From: Gracilariopsis chorda
Lineage: Eukaryota; Rhodophyta; Florideophyceae; Gracilariales; Gracilariaceae
DNA: 64,000 nt
Assembly (NCBI GenBank): GCA_003194525.1
Contig: NBIV01000003.1
Span: forward strand, 1-64,000
Reading direction: 5' to 3'
A program made the position numbers and the translations under genes. The notes beneath the pieces are model-generated. The model searched no databases, was not told the origin of the DNA, and was given only the letters and a program-made list of their open reading frames with translations. This document shows positions 22,475 to 32,577 of the stretch, one piece after another (positions within the stretch are counted from its first letter, which is position 1; each line of letters starts with the position of its first letter).

Positions 22475-23086
22475 CTAGCCTTCTTCTCCCTCTTCCATCT
22501 TTCCATGCCTCCTCTTCAACCCACTCTTAACCTCCAATCCTTCTTCGTCCTTCTCCTCCAACCTCCTTTTCACGACCCCTCTACCTCCAGGAGTAACCAG
22601 AGACCCACTCCCGACAGCACCTCCCACCCCACCTTCCCCTCCACCTCCACACATCTTGTTCCGCATATCCTCGACTAGATGCACAGCCCTGTCCACCAGT
22701 AAAAGCCGCTTCTCCAACTCCAAAATCCGTCCTCGCAACTCCTCACTCTCGTTCCACAGCCTCCCCAGCTCCTCTCCCACACACGCCACAACCCCATCGA
22801 CGTGCTGCTCTGCCCACTCCCAAGCCTCCCTCACCATCCGGCGCAACTCAGCCACAACACCCATCGGCACTCCTTCCTCCGACGCACTCAGAACCATCCC
22901 TCCCAACTCCACGACAACCTCCTCAATACACTCATCCAAACGCTCCTTAAGCCCTCCCCCAGCGCTCCTAAATAGTTCCTTCACATCGCGATAGAACCCA
23001 TCCATTCGTCTCCCTCCACCTCCCCCTACCCCTCCTCCTTGATCACCCTCGCCCGCACCTCCCTCCCCACCATCTCCTCCCATCAT
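22475..23086 (-). CDS. Hypothetical coiled-coil protein of the 10.6-kb element
   Basis: A 203-residue frame. A Gly-rich N-terminus (about 1-27) precedes a helical, leucine-rich middle (GLKERLDECIEEVVVEL, LRGRILELEKRLLLVDRAV) likely to form coiled coils. A second Gly-rich linker and a basic C-terminal tail (VVKRRLEEKDEEGLEVKSGL) follow, suggesting nuclear or nucleic-acid contact. No family recognised. It overlaps the next upstream frame (23083-23304) by 4 bases in a different phase; the two could be one gene joined by a shift or an unseen intron. The coding strand is strongly purine-rich. Confidence 0.45.
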   Translation of the reverse strand: MMGGDGGEGGAGEGDQGGGVGGGGGRRMDGFYRDVKELFRSAGGGLKERLDECIEEVVVELGGMVLSASEEGVPMGVVAELRRMVREAWEWAEQHVDGVVACVGEELGRLWNESEELRGRILELEKRLLLVDRAVHLVEDMRNKMCGGGGEGGVGGAVGSGSLVTPGGRGVVKRRLEEKDEEGLEVKSGLKRRHGKMEEGEEG

Positions 23087-23304
23087 CGTCCCAACCCCAA
23101 GCTCCCCGAGCCCAACAATCGCCTTTCCTCGCGCCTTTCACCATCAACATCCCCTTCCTCATCCCTCTTCTCCCCCGGAGGCGTCTTTGGCACCTCTTTC
23201 ATCTCCGCTTTATCCAACAACGCCAGGAGCTCCTCATCATTCACGGATCCGCTTGACATGGCTACTACACTCCCCACCCCAACGGTGCTCCCGTTCCCAA
23301 CCAT
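23083..23304 (-). CDS. Hypothetical small acidic/basic ORF, possibly the 5' part of the next gene
   Basis: A 73-residue frame, starting MVGNGSTVGVGSVVAMSSGS. A DEELLALLDKAEMKEVP helix and a charged tail (GERREERR) follow. It ends four bases into the start of the 22475-23086 frame. Its composition matches that downstream frame, so an original single protein of about 275 residues is plausible. No family recognised. Confidence 0.35.
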   Translation of the reverse strand: MVGNGSTVGVGSVVAMSSGSVNDEELLALLDKAEMKEVPKTPPGEKRDEEGDVDGERREERRLLGSGSLGLGR

Positions 23305-23483
23305 CTACCACCAATCGTGCACACTCCAAATACTTATCCATCCCCATTTTTTCAATCCCCCGTTTTCGCGCCATTTCCCACCGCCATACCACGTGTCCCA
23401 CCAATGATCAGAAACAGCCTATCTAGGACAACATTTTACAACTCAGTCACCCTAAGTATGTAGAGGTAAAACTACAATGCTAT

Positions 23484-24290
23484 CTAAAGGAATGGTCGAA
23501 AACAAGACCCAAAAGGCCCCGGTTGCTCTCCCAGACTCGCAACATACCTCTCAAAATTGTACTCTAAGTCCATATCCACTGCCATATCTAAAAGCAACAA
23601 CACAAAAAAGATATTTTTCTCTACTACAGGCCCCAGTCCCCTTACATTGTGCAAAGAAGTCTCCCTCACAAATGTAGATATCAAATTTGTAAATACTACA
23701 GGGAACACCCTCCCAATAAAGAGCCTAATAGCAGCCACACCATCTGTATTCCCCACCACCTTCTCCAAACCCCCTCCTACAGTCCCGCAAACACCCAAAA
23801 TCAGCTCATCAATACCTCTCTGCACATATGGAAGCCCTATCTCATTGTTAATGCTGTCCCCAGTCACAAAGAACATCGTCAGCCGCTCCGCAACATATGA
23901 CAGAGCCCCAAACATGAACCCACCACTGAAAAATGCAACAGTGCCAGTCTTAAGTTCCGTTCTAAGCGACATTGGCGTTCCCAAGAAATGATAGGTAACA
24001 AAAATACAAGCATTCAACGGCACCAGACCTCCCACTGTGAATCCAAGTACACCGCTCTCAAGGCTCTTCACCGGCGCTTTGGTCACCAAAATGTTTGATG
24101 GTGTACCAGCAACAGCAGGAAGGCGCTTGACTTGTCTTGCAGTGGTCCTGGAAGCTGTACTTCTGTGGAAAGTCTTCACATTTGCTCCTGACTGCGGTGG
24201 AACCGACTCATTCCCCTCTCCGCCTTCATTTTTGACACTCATCATCGCAGTGTCCCATGCATATAAACCCGCTGAAACCATCTCCTTCAA
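23484..24290 (-). CDS. Hypothetical multi-pass membrane protein of the 10.6-kb element
   Basis: A 268-residue uninterrupted frame. The first 70 residues are soluble and basic (TASRTTARQVKRLPAV). Then come several hydrophobic segments: GVLGFTVGGLVPLNACIFVT near 80-100, VAFFSGGFMFGALSYV near 118-133, a Gly-rich amphipathic stretch with LILGVCGTVGGGLEKVVG near 163-180, IGRVFPVVFTNLIST near 190-205, and IFFVLLLLDMAVDMDL near 227-243. It is probably inserted in a membrane with about four spans. I recognise no family. It lies in the leftward gene block and does not overlap any other convincing gene. Confidence 0.5.
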   Translation of the reverse strand: MKEMVSAGLYAWDTAMMSVKNEGGEGNESVPPQSGANVKTFHRSTASRTTARQVKRLPAVAGTPSNILVTKAPVKSLESGVLGFTVGGLVPLNACIFVTYHFLGTPMSLRTELKTGTVAFFSGGFMFGALSYVAERLTMFFVTGDSINNEIGLPYVQRGIDELILGVCGTVGGGLEKVVGNTDGVAAIRLFIGRVFPVVFTNLISTFVRETSLHNVRGLGPVVEKNIFFVLLLLDMAVDMDLEYNFERYVASLGEQPGPFGSCFRPFL

Positions 24291-24493
24291 AGTTGCGGGT
24301 GGTTCCTCGGGACCCCAAAAACATAAGGGTACTTCTTATCTTGGTGTGACGAAATATTTGTCTTAAAGATAACCACGAAGTCCTCTCCAGGTCTCTGCGT
24401 AGAGGACAGGGGATGGTTGTGTAGAGAACGACAGACTGTCGTCCCCGGCCCCCCAGCAACCCCCACACCGCGCAATTTCGCCTCTCCTACTCA

Positions 24494-24745
24494 TCACGCA
24501 TCAGTACTCCCAACTCGTACGAACAGATTGACCTCCGCATCGCCCTTAAGCACCTGACCCGTATTGCCCCCAGTTGATGGCTCAGGGTGGCTGGCAGTTC
24601 GGGTGGCATTCCGGCTCTTCGCTTTGCCTCGCGTGGTCGGCATGTCGATAACACGTCTCTTTGGCGAAACAGGCTCCCTCGGAGTCCGTTTCCGTGATGG
24701 CCCGTTTATCTTATTCCCAGTGGAATCCATAGCTGAGTACTTCAA
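24494..24745 (-). CDS. Hypothetical small basic protein
   Basis: An 83-residue frame rich in Lys, Arg, Pro and Thr (KINGPSRKRTPREPVSPKRR, then TTRGKAKSRNATRTASHP), like a disordered nuclear tail. It lies upstream of the membrane-protein gene on the same strand but in another phase, about 200 bp away, so it could be a 5' exon or a separate small gene. Nothing beyond its composition supports it. Confidence 0.3.
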   Translation of the reverse strand: MKYSAMDSTGNKINGPSRKRTPREPVSPKRRVIDMPTTRGKAKSRNATRTASHPEPSTGGNTGQVLKGDAEVNLFVRVGSTDA

Positions 24746-24782
24746 AGGTCGCGCTTGCGTTTTCTTGGCACCCGCTGACGTC

Positions 24783-25113
24783 GAATGCTCCCGTGATCAC
24801 GTATGCTTGGTTCCAAAGAGATGGCCATAAGCACTATATATCGTTTTCAAGACGTTTCATGACATCCATTGTCCTCAACGTAGCATCCCTGCAATTCCCC
24901 TCCCAATTACTTGCATTGCAAAATAATTTGATAATTTTTTGGTCGAAGACCATGGTCCAAGGTGTCGTGGTGCTCCATCGCGAACATGATGGAGCGCCAG
25001 GACGCGAAATGTTAATTAAAGTTCATGCCTGGCGCTCCATCGTGTTCGCGATGGAGCACCATGACACCTCGGACCACGGTCCTCGATCCAAAACGAAGAG
25101 AAACATAATCCGT
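24783..25113. repeat. Hairpin module 1 of the 10.6-kb element
   Basis: 331-bp unit, repeated directly at 25270-25599. It contains arms of about 64 bp (24938-25001 and 25028-25092, a few mismatches; core CTCCATCGCGAACA..GATGGAGCGCCAGG) around a 26-28 base loop centred on TTAATTAA. The loop reads GACGCGAAATG..TTCATGC, the reverse complement of the loop in module 2. It lies between the divergent gene blocks. Confidence 0.85.
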
Positions 25114-25269
25114 GGCAACCAAGTCAAAAGCGACTTGCGCATTCCTCGCAACCGCATTCGTTGCGTCGGTTTGGGCGATTGAAAACTTCTATTGAACCCG
25201 AAGAACAACTTTTTCTTGTTAAACAAAGCACCGCAGTGGTCGTCCCCAACAGTGTTACCCCTTTCTTTT

Positions 25270-25599
25270 GAAGCTCCCGTGATCACGCCTGCTTGGTTCC
25301 AAAGAGATGGACGTAAGCACTATATATCGTTTTCAAGACGTTTCATGACATCCATCTGTCGTCATCATAGCATCCCTGCAATTCCCCTCCCAATTACTTG
25401 CATTGCAAAAGAATTTGATAATCTTTTGGTGGAGTACCATGGTCCGAGGTGTCGCGGTGCTCCATCGCGAACAAGATGCAGCGCAAGGCATGAAGTTTAA
25501 TTAAAATTTCGCGTCCTGGCGCTCCATCGTGTTCGCGATGGAGCACCATGACACCTCGGACCACGGTCCTCGACCAAAAACGAAGAGAAATATAATCCG
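25270..25599. repeat. Hairpin module 2 of the 10.6-kb element (loop inverted)
   Basis: 330-bp direct repeat of module 1, with the same flanks (TTGGTTCCAAAGAGATGG.. and AAACGAAGAGAAA.ATAATCCG). The hairpin arms are 25425-25485 and 25515-25578. The loop reads GCATGAAG..ATTTCGCGTC, inverted relative to module 1 (26 of 28 positions match after inversion). It ends 22 bp before the methyltransferase frame starts. Confidence 0.85.
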
Positions 25600-25620
25600 A
25601 AGGAAACGGGTTCATTCAAG

Positions 25621-28048
25621 ATGCACGGAACCGGAGAAGAGCTTTTTGATGCTTATCTTGCAGTTCGTGATGACTACGCAGCGACGAGGCAAAACTTGGA
25701 TAAGCCGAGAAGTTTGAAGCACACCGACTTTGTGGAGTTCGTGGTACAAAGTCGCAACGTTCATGACTCTGCCAAGAAAATGTTTCTCACTCTCATCGGA
25801 CCGGATTAAATCTCGTATTCGGACTCCAAGCTCCGTAACATGTCTCTTAGAGGCCCTCCACGTCAACTCTATCTTATGACAAGAGTGGTGGTCGTAAAGG
25901 ACCGTGATGAAGACAGGCGTGTAAGGGACTTTTGGAAGGTTTATTGTAAAAGGGAAGGGTTTAAAGGAATCTGTCTTTTGCAAGTCGCGTGTTCTGGGAG
26001 CAACCAAGAAATCTTCCGCTTTCCACACGGATCCTTGCACCGACTTTGAAATGGTCTTTGGGTTGTCTATGGTGCAACAGATTGCCGTGGATAAGAAAGG
26101 AAGTGGTAGGAAGAGGAAAAGGGGCATGGCAGCTAAGAAGTTCTCGAAAGTGAGTTTGTCAGACATGACCCAGAGTCAGAGAGTCGGATATGGTGTGCAG
26201 CTGGTGACCAGGGCTTGGGAATGTTTCGCCCAGTTCCTCGGGTTTCCCAACGTTGAGGTTATGATCTTGCCTTACATTCGACTCGACTATATCAGTGTAG
26301 TCTTCACCGATATCGCACAACGCTCCATGGGCTTCCAACACAAAGATTCTTCCAAACAGTTTTTGGAGGAGAAGAACGTCACCACCGTAAAAGAAAACGT
26401 TACCAAATGGGCATGGAATCTGCCGGACCCAGTGGATACAGCGCTTCGCCTTTGTGCCAAAGAATACCTTGGTGACCTTTCTAATGTGGTGGTACAAGAG
26501 AAACTGTTCGAGATCTCTGCTCCCAGCAAACGGGATGCCCTCAAAAGGTTCATCATCACGAGAACGAGACTTTTCCCTCTGCGGTTTGAGAACTTTAGTG
26601 AAGCTCTTATCACTATGGTTCAAGAGGCCATAAAGCCTCTGAAGCTCATTTCATTGCATGGAAGCAATGTCAAACTACATCAAGCTGTCAAACCAGAGCC
26701 CGCAGAAGACGCTGACATCATTATGGAGCCGGTAGAAATTGGTACGGCTGGTGGTGGGAACGAACGTGCTGAGCGTGTGGAAGGTGGTGATCAGGGTGAG
26801 TTGGAAGAAGTGGAAGAGATAGAGATGGTAGAGGATGCAGAACGTGGTACTGCGGAACGTGGTACTCCACCAAAGGCCACTGGAGGACTGCAGACAACAG
26901 CATTGTCGCAGAACTTATCGTATGATGTCGAAGGCACGGGGATTCGTGCACCACCGTACCCTACGACTTTGGATGATGTGATAGCCTACACGTATTGTGA
27001 GAAGGAGATGTCCCGCGACTTCCTTCTCCACAACTGCAAGTTCGAAAATCTCATCGAGGTTGACGACAACAAGTCTGGCGAAAGCGAGGTATCTATTGAA
27101 GGAAGGGTACAGTTCCTGCTTTCCGATCCGCCATATGGGACTCGTTCTGAGCGTTGTTTGGAGAACAGCGAACACGATATTCTGACCGAGAAGGGCATGA
27201 GCAGGTCAGCGAGAAAATCGTCAAAGCTTCTACGTCCTGGTGGACATATTATACAGTTCTGCTCATAGGATCAGGTACCGTTGTGGCGGGATGTGCTACA
27301 GAAAGTTACCTACATGGATGACTCTGATACGAAGCGTTACTCCTTTGTCGTCGACGAACAGCCCCTCCATTTCGTACGGTCTTTAGGTAATACGACGGGT
27401 AACGTTGGGAGAAGAAGTTGCCAGTTGCACCAGACGACAGAATACGCTGTACATGCTGTTCGTTCTGGAGTTCCTTATGCACAACAGCACCGGATGGTCA
27501 ACTATGAGAACTTCAATTATGTTGCTTCACGATACCCAGCGTATCATGCAATCATGGACCAAGTGCCGCCGATGTCGAATAATGAGATGCTCATGTGGTC
27601 TGTGAAAAACCCGGATGGGAAGTATACGAGGAAGAGGGTGCGACGGGAACAGAAGTGTAGGGCACTGTTGAAAGAGCTGATTTGCAGGTTCAGTCAGCCA
27701 GGAGACCTCGTGGTCGATATGTTTGCCGGAACGTTCTCGACAGCGATGGCGTGCATGGAACTGCCAAAGCATCGGAAGTTTGTGGGGTGTGAACCGGATA
27801 AAGCTTGCTTTGAACACGCCAGGCATGCCGATATTGTTCGCTTCGCTTCCATAATACGGGAAGGACACATGGATATTCAGAAGAGCCAGGAGCTTCGAAA
27901 GATGGCCCATTGTGTTTCCTCTGCATTCCCAATGGGAAGAAGCAGGCACACCGTGTCATGGAGGGCTGTCGACGGATTTCCATCGTACAAAATTATTCCC
28001 CACACCTTGTCGACTTTCTCTCCACTTTGTGGCAAAGTAAAATTCTAA
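25621..28048 (+). pseudogene. Beta-class (N6-adenine-type) DNA methyltransferase, interrupted
   Basis: An N6_N4-methyltransferase-like protein. The N-terminal frame (25621-25809, MHGTGEELFDAYLAVRDDYA..) continues past a TAA at 25807-25809, shifts phase near 25930 and then stays open to a TAG at 27266-27268. The reading continues in phase to 28048. Motif IV, LLSDPPYGTRSER (about 27115-27150), precedes motif I, VVDMFAGTFSTAMAC (about 27711-27755) with VGCEPDKACFEHA. This is the beta-class order, and DPPY is typical of N6-adenine enzymes. An acidic low-complexity insert (about 26750-26870) lies in the middle. Both catalytic motifs remain. It would methylate DNA using S-adenosylmethionine, in the nucleus. 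The frame ends 24 bp before the SET gene. The three lesions argue for a decayed copy; readthrough or unrecognised introns are alternatives. Confidence 0.75.
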
Positions 28049-28071
28049 GGAAGTTGGGAAGGAACAAAGCT

Positions 28072-28719
28072 ATGGATGAATGGCCGAGGGAGCTGCAAGG
28101 AAGAATGAATCTGGAGAACATGAAGTCTCTATTGGCAATGGAGGCTGTGCAATATGGGTTGCGAGTGGGCAAGTCTACTACTCGTCACGAAAAGGCTGGT
28201 GTTGGAGTGTTTGCAACTCGTCGAATTGCTGCAGGCGAGGTAGTGTGCTCTTTCTACGGGACGTTGGTTTATCATTACCTTTCGAATCGGAAAGAAGTGC
28301 ACAAGACCTACGGGGAGGGAGTCATGGGTGTGACGAAGGATCGCTTCCAGAAGTATGCAGTGGAGATAGAAGTCTACGTTCAACAGTTCCAATAACTTCC
28401 GCATCGAAAATAGCTGACGAACTGGCATGGAAAGCAAGCAAACCCCATTTTATGGGTGGTTCCTGCCACTTTTTGTATTGCGGGGTATATCAACGATCCA
28501 AAGTACGTGGAAGGGGATAAACAGTTATATGCCATGGTAGATGGCCTCGTGAAAAAAAGGGAGACTAATGTGCGAATGAAACGGACACCGGGAGTGGGAC
28601 GAACACCAGGGGGAATAACGGACTACAAACTTATTAAGATGGAGGGGACAGCCAACATAGAGCAAGGAGAGGAACTCTTCGCCAGATACGGTGATGTTTA
28701 TGACTGCAAACCCATTTGA
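28072..28719 (+). pseudogene. SET-domain protein, interrupted by two stops
   Basis: From ATG at 28072 the frame gives an N-terminal helix and then the SET core: KAGVGVFATRRIAAGEVVCSF (S-adenosylmethionine-binding GxG-type start, about 28194-28256). TAA at 28393-28395 and TAG at 28411-28413 follow, but the same phase continues with ATFCIAGYINDPKY near 28468-28507, ETNVRM near 28561 in the usual N-H/R-NV position, and ANIEQGEELFARYGDVYD near 28652-28703, the GEEL..YG C-terminal motif. SET enzymes methylate lysines, commonly on histones. Position and strand suggest co-expression with the upstream DNA methyltransferase. The substrate cannot be inferred. Confidence 0.7.
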
Positions 28720-29089
28720 ATGTGGAGGATGGAACGATAGTCATTTATTAGTTTGTTGTTATAAACCTTTCTCCACAGCTTGGCTAAAGGATGTCGTTTA
28801 TTATGTGAACGGATGTCTAGTCCTAACTTAGGACAATATTACTTTTCAGTAGGGATAGAAGATACAAGGCGATATAGATGTGACACAGAAACGTCCATTT
28901 TCGGTACCACCGAGGATTGTATTTTCAAGATTTCACAAAAAGCAAAAGATTTTTGTGCGCATCGGGTGGCGAGATTTTCCCGGAAAACACATGGCGTGCG
29001 CCAACCCAGAGCGTCACCAGCCAATTGCGCAAGAGTTTTGACTCCAAGAATCCCGCCGAAGGGAAAGAAGTGACGCCCAGGAAGGGGTA
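28720..29089. other. No recognised gene
   Basis: About 370 bp after the SET gene. Short frames on both strands have no recognisable features. A tandem GAGCGCACGACGAGT repeat occurs slightly downstream at 29256-29284. Confidence 0.4.
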
Positions 29090-29911
29090 GTGCGGCGAGT
29101 GCGGCTAAGACGCGGCGGAAGGCTATTGAGGAGCGAACCGCGAGTGGAACGAAAGCGAAATAATGTGTTCCCGGGAGCAGATTATCGGGGAGGAGGTCAG
29201 GAGAAGGTGCTTCGAAGAGAAAGGGAAGAGGGGGGGCAAAGAAAGTCGGATCCGAGCGCACGACGAGTGAGCGCACGACGAGTGAGAATTTGAAGGCTGA
29301 TGCACATGCGCATATAGCAGGCGGGAGAGATTCGGTTCTGGGACAGCGATCTATGCCTGGGTCGGGTGGTAGAGTGGAGGGTAAAAAATGGTTGGTTGTT
29401 CGGAGAACGGAAGAGGTAACAGATCAGGGAAGGTTGAAAGGAAATGCCCCGGTCGAAGACCGAAATAAGGATGAAGATATGCCCGGAAGGAAACAAATAG
29501 AAGAGGCAGGTGCGCTGAAGAGAGGTGGGGCCCCAAGTGGAAACCGAGATGTAGGAGAGGTAAATGTCTCTTTGGAACACAGTGATGGGGACGAAGAGGA
29601 TCACATTGTGAAGGAGAGATGGACGAGACAGAGAATAAAGGAAGGAGTGGGACGCCGCTCTGATTCAAAGGAAACGCGAGAAGTGGAAGAAGTGGTAAGA
29701 GCGACGGATGGAATACAGGAAGCACCGAAAAGCGGAGACCGTACAAGCACACTCGTGCGGACGCGAAAGGTGCAAATGGCTGAAAACTTGGAAAGTGATA
29801 GAGGAAGCAGAACGCCGCAGACTCTGGAAGGCATGCGAGAGAGAAAATGAATTGTTCATCGGTCGCCAAGTGAACCTGCTGACGAGCGAAGCCTGTCTGT
29901 CAATGTTTTGA
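29090..29911 (+). pseudogene. Hydrophilic low-complexity protein of the 10.6-kb element, frameshifted
   Basis: Three overlapping plus-strand frames (29090-29293, 29290-29850, 29708-29911) share a highly charged composition (Arg, Glu, Lys, Gly). They join as if frameshifts had broken one gene; a helical end (EEAERRRLWKACERENELF) looks like a coiled coil. The DNA is strongly purine-biased here, which by itself yields open charged frames, so the call is weak. No family recognised. Confidence 0.3.
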
Positions 29912-29976
29912 GAGATGCAGGAAATGACGACATCGGTGTGATTTCTTGATCTTCGTTAGTTGAGAGGGTAAATATA

Positions 29977-30668
29977 TTGAGGGCAGAACTCAGACAGATC
30001 AAAGGGGACCACTGCAGCCTAAAGATGTCACTGAAGCCGACGCAAGAGGAACTGAAGAGGATGAGAGAAGAGATGAGCGAGAAGAATATATTGATAGATA
30101 GCTTACGGGAATGGATGAAGGTGGGAAGAGGGGAGAGAAAGGGATCTGAAGGTGAAAATGGCTTGACAGGGCGTAGGAAGTATGTAGTTGATGTGCAAGA
30201 GAGTTTTTATGGGTTTTTGCGGTTGCGGACAGGTGTTTGAGGCAACGTATGAAGCAGAATTTGAGTGATGTGATTGGGATTCGGAAGCGTGCGCCACCGG
30301 ACAAAATGCTTTCGTTGCTTGGATATGACTTGATTGCCAGACGTGTGAGACCACGAGAAAGGACGGGGCTAGACATTGAGTTGAAGAAGCAGTTAGAGGA
30401 AGCAAAGACGAAGTCCAAGGGGGATGGGGAGGCGAATAGCGGTAGTTTATGTTCTTGGAGGATGAGAACAATCGATGATCTTACCTATTCTGGATTTCAG
30501 GTTGCTGGTAGGCTGAGGGAGTTTAGTGAAGAGGACATGTACTTCAAGAACGGGGCTGCCGTGGAAGTGTTGGAAGAATTCATGGGATATGAGGTGCGGA
30601 CGGAAAGGGAGGGAAAGATGGAGTACGTTGATGGGACAGTGATGCATTTGGCTCCTTTGGATGCGTAG
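29977..30668 (+). pseudogene. Hypothetical protein of the 10.6-kb element, one frameshift
   Basis: A first frame (29977-30240) opens with a coiled-coil segment (LKRMREEMSEKNILIDSL). It hands over near 30220-30240 to a second phase (to 30668) with more globular sequence: KMLSLLGYDLIARRVRPRER, IDDLTYSGFQVAGRLREF, VEVLEEFMGYEV, and a final YVDGTVMHLAPLDA. Reading across one frameshift gives a continuous protein-like sequence. No family recognised. It is the last gene of the rightward block and ends about 150 bp from the transposase-like fragment on the other strand. Confidence 0.4.
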
Positions 30669-30813
30669 ATCGGATTTGTTTTGACAGAAATGGACCCAGA
30701 TATGGGGCGTGGAGGAAGAAGGCAGTTGTTATTTTCTAGTTGTACGGGGAGTATCTCCGGCTTGCGGTGGGGAAAACACTTGGGATGGCCTGGAAAAGGG
30801 TGAGAGAACTACA

Positions 30814-31764
30814 TCATGAAGAATTGGAGAATGAAGGTTGCGATGACGGTGACCCGCGTTTTATAGCTAGGAATGGGAGTAGAGAAGCGAAGGTAGCGCT
30901 GTGGATACCTTCGAAACGGAAGATTGCGGAGATGGCGTGCTGAATGAGGGCCATTCTTGTTTCGCGTGGGATGTTGGAGGACGAATGTGGGATGGAGTAT
31001 CCGTCGCCGGGGGAGGAAGAGGGGGAGAAGAAAGGTGGGAGGTATCCGAGTAGGGTGAGGTTTTGGGAGACACACTTTCGGTGGAATGCGTCGGAGAGGT
31101 TGAGAATGGTGATGTGAAGGGGGTAGGAGGTGATGGAGGAGCCTTTGAGTGAGGTTACAGACGTATCGGAGTATAACTGGACGAGACCGACGAATGATTC
31201 CATACCGGTTGTTTCGGGGGTGTGCCAGACGATATCATTGATGTGGCACTGCGTGATGGCCTGTTTAAAGACAGTAACGACTTTGTTTCCGAAGGCTGCG
31301 GCCATAGAATGGGCAAAGGTGGGGGTTGAAGAAGAGTAGGGTGAAGATTGGGACACGCGTTGTAAGAAGATGTTGTTGAAGTGTGCGAAAGCGAGTTGTT
31401 GCCTCAGGACGTCTATGGCGCCTTTTTGGAAGAGAGTTGCGGAGAAGGAGTTGTGCTCGTCGGAGATTGTGAGAGGGAGAAAATTGGTGGAGTTGATACG
31501 TCCTTTGACGAGGTGTTCTTGGAGTGCGAGGCACTGCTTTGCCGAGTAAATGGATTTCTAGAACGATGACTTGGAGAAATCTGGGTGGTTGAGAAGGGAG
31601 ATGAGTTCGTCGGCTTTGCGTGTGCTGAAGGAGGAAGCGATGGAGGAGATGCAGAGGACGAGTTGCTCGAGATGGGGGTTGTTGAGGAGAGGGGAGGGGG
31701 ATTGGGACGAGGTATGGGGAGGTGAGTTTGAGGAGGAGACTGAACAGAGGGCGTGACTTGCCAT
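30814..31764 (-). pseudogene. KDZ/Plavaka-like transposase, N-terminal fragment
   Basis: The minus-strand phase is open from 31764, crosses one TAG (31558-31560) and runs to 30814. Blocks resemble Plavaka/Kyakuja-Dileera-Zisupton transposases: ADELISLLNHPDF near 31590, SAKQCLALQEHLVKG near 31520, GLVQLYSDTSVTSLKG near 31150-31190 (where that group has a LYSDxTxLS..G block with an acidic residue), and SYPLHITILNLSDAFHRK near 31100, followed by LTLLGYLPPFF. The sequence then ends in a Ser-rich tail where the rest of the catalytic domain should follow, so the protein is truncated. It could be the remnant of the enzyme that moved the 10.6-kb element or an older passenger. The identification rests on motif memory only. 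Confidence 0.45.
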
Positions 31765-32577
31765 GTGGCGTGCGTCTTGTGTTTGGAGGGATAGGGAGGC
31801 CTGTTGGATGTGATAGGGTTAACCTTCGGCGAGGGGGACGTTGTTGGAGGGGCGGTGTGAGGGAGTGGGAGGAGGAATGGTGGAGAGGTTTGGAACGGAT
31901 TTTCGTCGCTTGGTCCTTGGAGGGAACTGGACGGGAGCGTTGGCGGAGGAGGGAGGGCGTTTGTCGGGGGTGAGTCGATGAGGGCACCTGCGTTGTTAAC
32001 TCTGGAGAGAGAACGCGGTGCGGCCATAGAAGGTGCAACGGGGATGGAAACAGTGTATCATGGCGGGGGAAGGAGGACGGAGAACGGGATGCTTGGAAAC
32101 AGAGAAGGGAGCGTGGTGGCGGAGTGGGATATTGGGGAGCGTAATATTATGGCGCACGTAGATGAGGTGGTGCACGTGATGCAGAGCGTCTTTTCGTAGT
32201 GCGTAGGGTAGAGCATGCGATGCAGGGAGCAGGTCGGGCAACAGGTAAAAGAAAGCCAAAGCTATTTGGTTATGTAAACGCTATGTATCTATTCTATCTA
32301 TTCTATTTATTCTATTTTGCTATTTGAAGGGGCACTCGCTCAGGACCAGTAAGATTTGGATTCCACGTGCACCTGAGAGGGTAGGTATTAGTGGAGTCTG
32401 GCGCTAGATTTACCTCCAAAGAAACTGGGAAATGTCTAGTATACTGCTAGTCTTTTGTACCAAGCAAACTAGCTCTGTGCTATGTATGGAATTATTTTGA
32501 GAAATTTGATTCATTCAAAATTGGGTTTGAAGAGTCGTTATTCGTTCATTTTAATTCTTTGCCTTTTGAATGCCAAA
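31765..32577. other. Right subterminal region of the 10.6-kb element
   Basis: GA-rich to about 32260; Pro/Ser-rich frames on the minus strand here (for example from 32027) may be an N-terminal extension of the transposase-like frame in another phase. An AT-rich (TCTATTCTATT)n stretch lies at about 32280-32320. Beyond it come AT-rich sequence and repeated GCTAG motifs (about 32405-32470), mirrored at the left end (near 22090). Confidence 0.4.

Noticed and set aside
24783-25599. CRISPR-like array
   Set aside because: Only two long repeats, each with an internal hairpin; no regular spacers or cas genes, and the context is eukaryotic.
25612-26166. A 184-residue minus-strand frame opposite the methyltransferase 5' part
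   Set aside because: No family features; the plus strand continues into clear methyltransferase motifs.
31265-32038. A 257-residue Pro/Ser/Arg-rich minus-strand frame
   Set aside because: It is in a different phase from the KDZ-like motifs and results from GA-rich DNA on the plus strand; low-complexity shadow.
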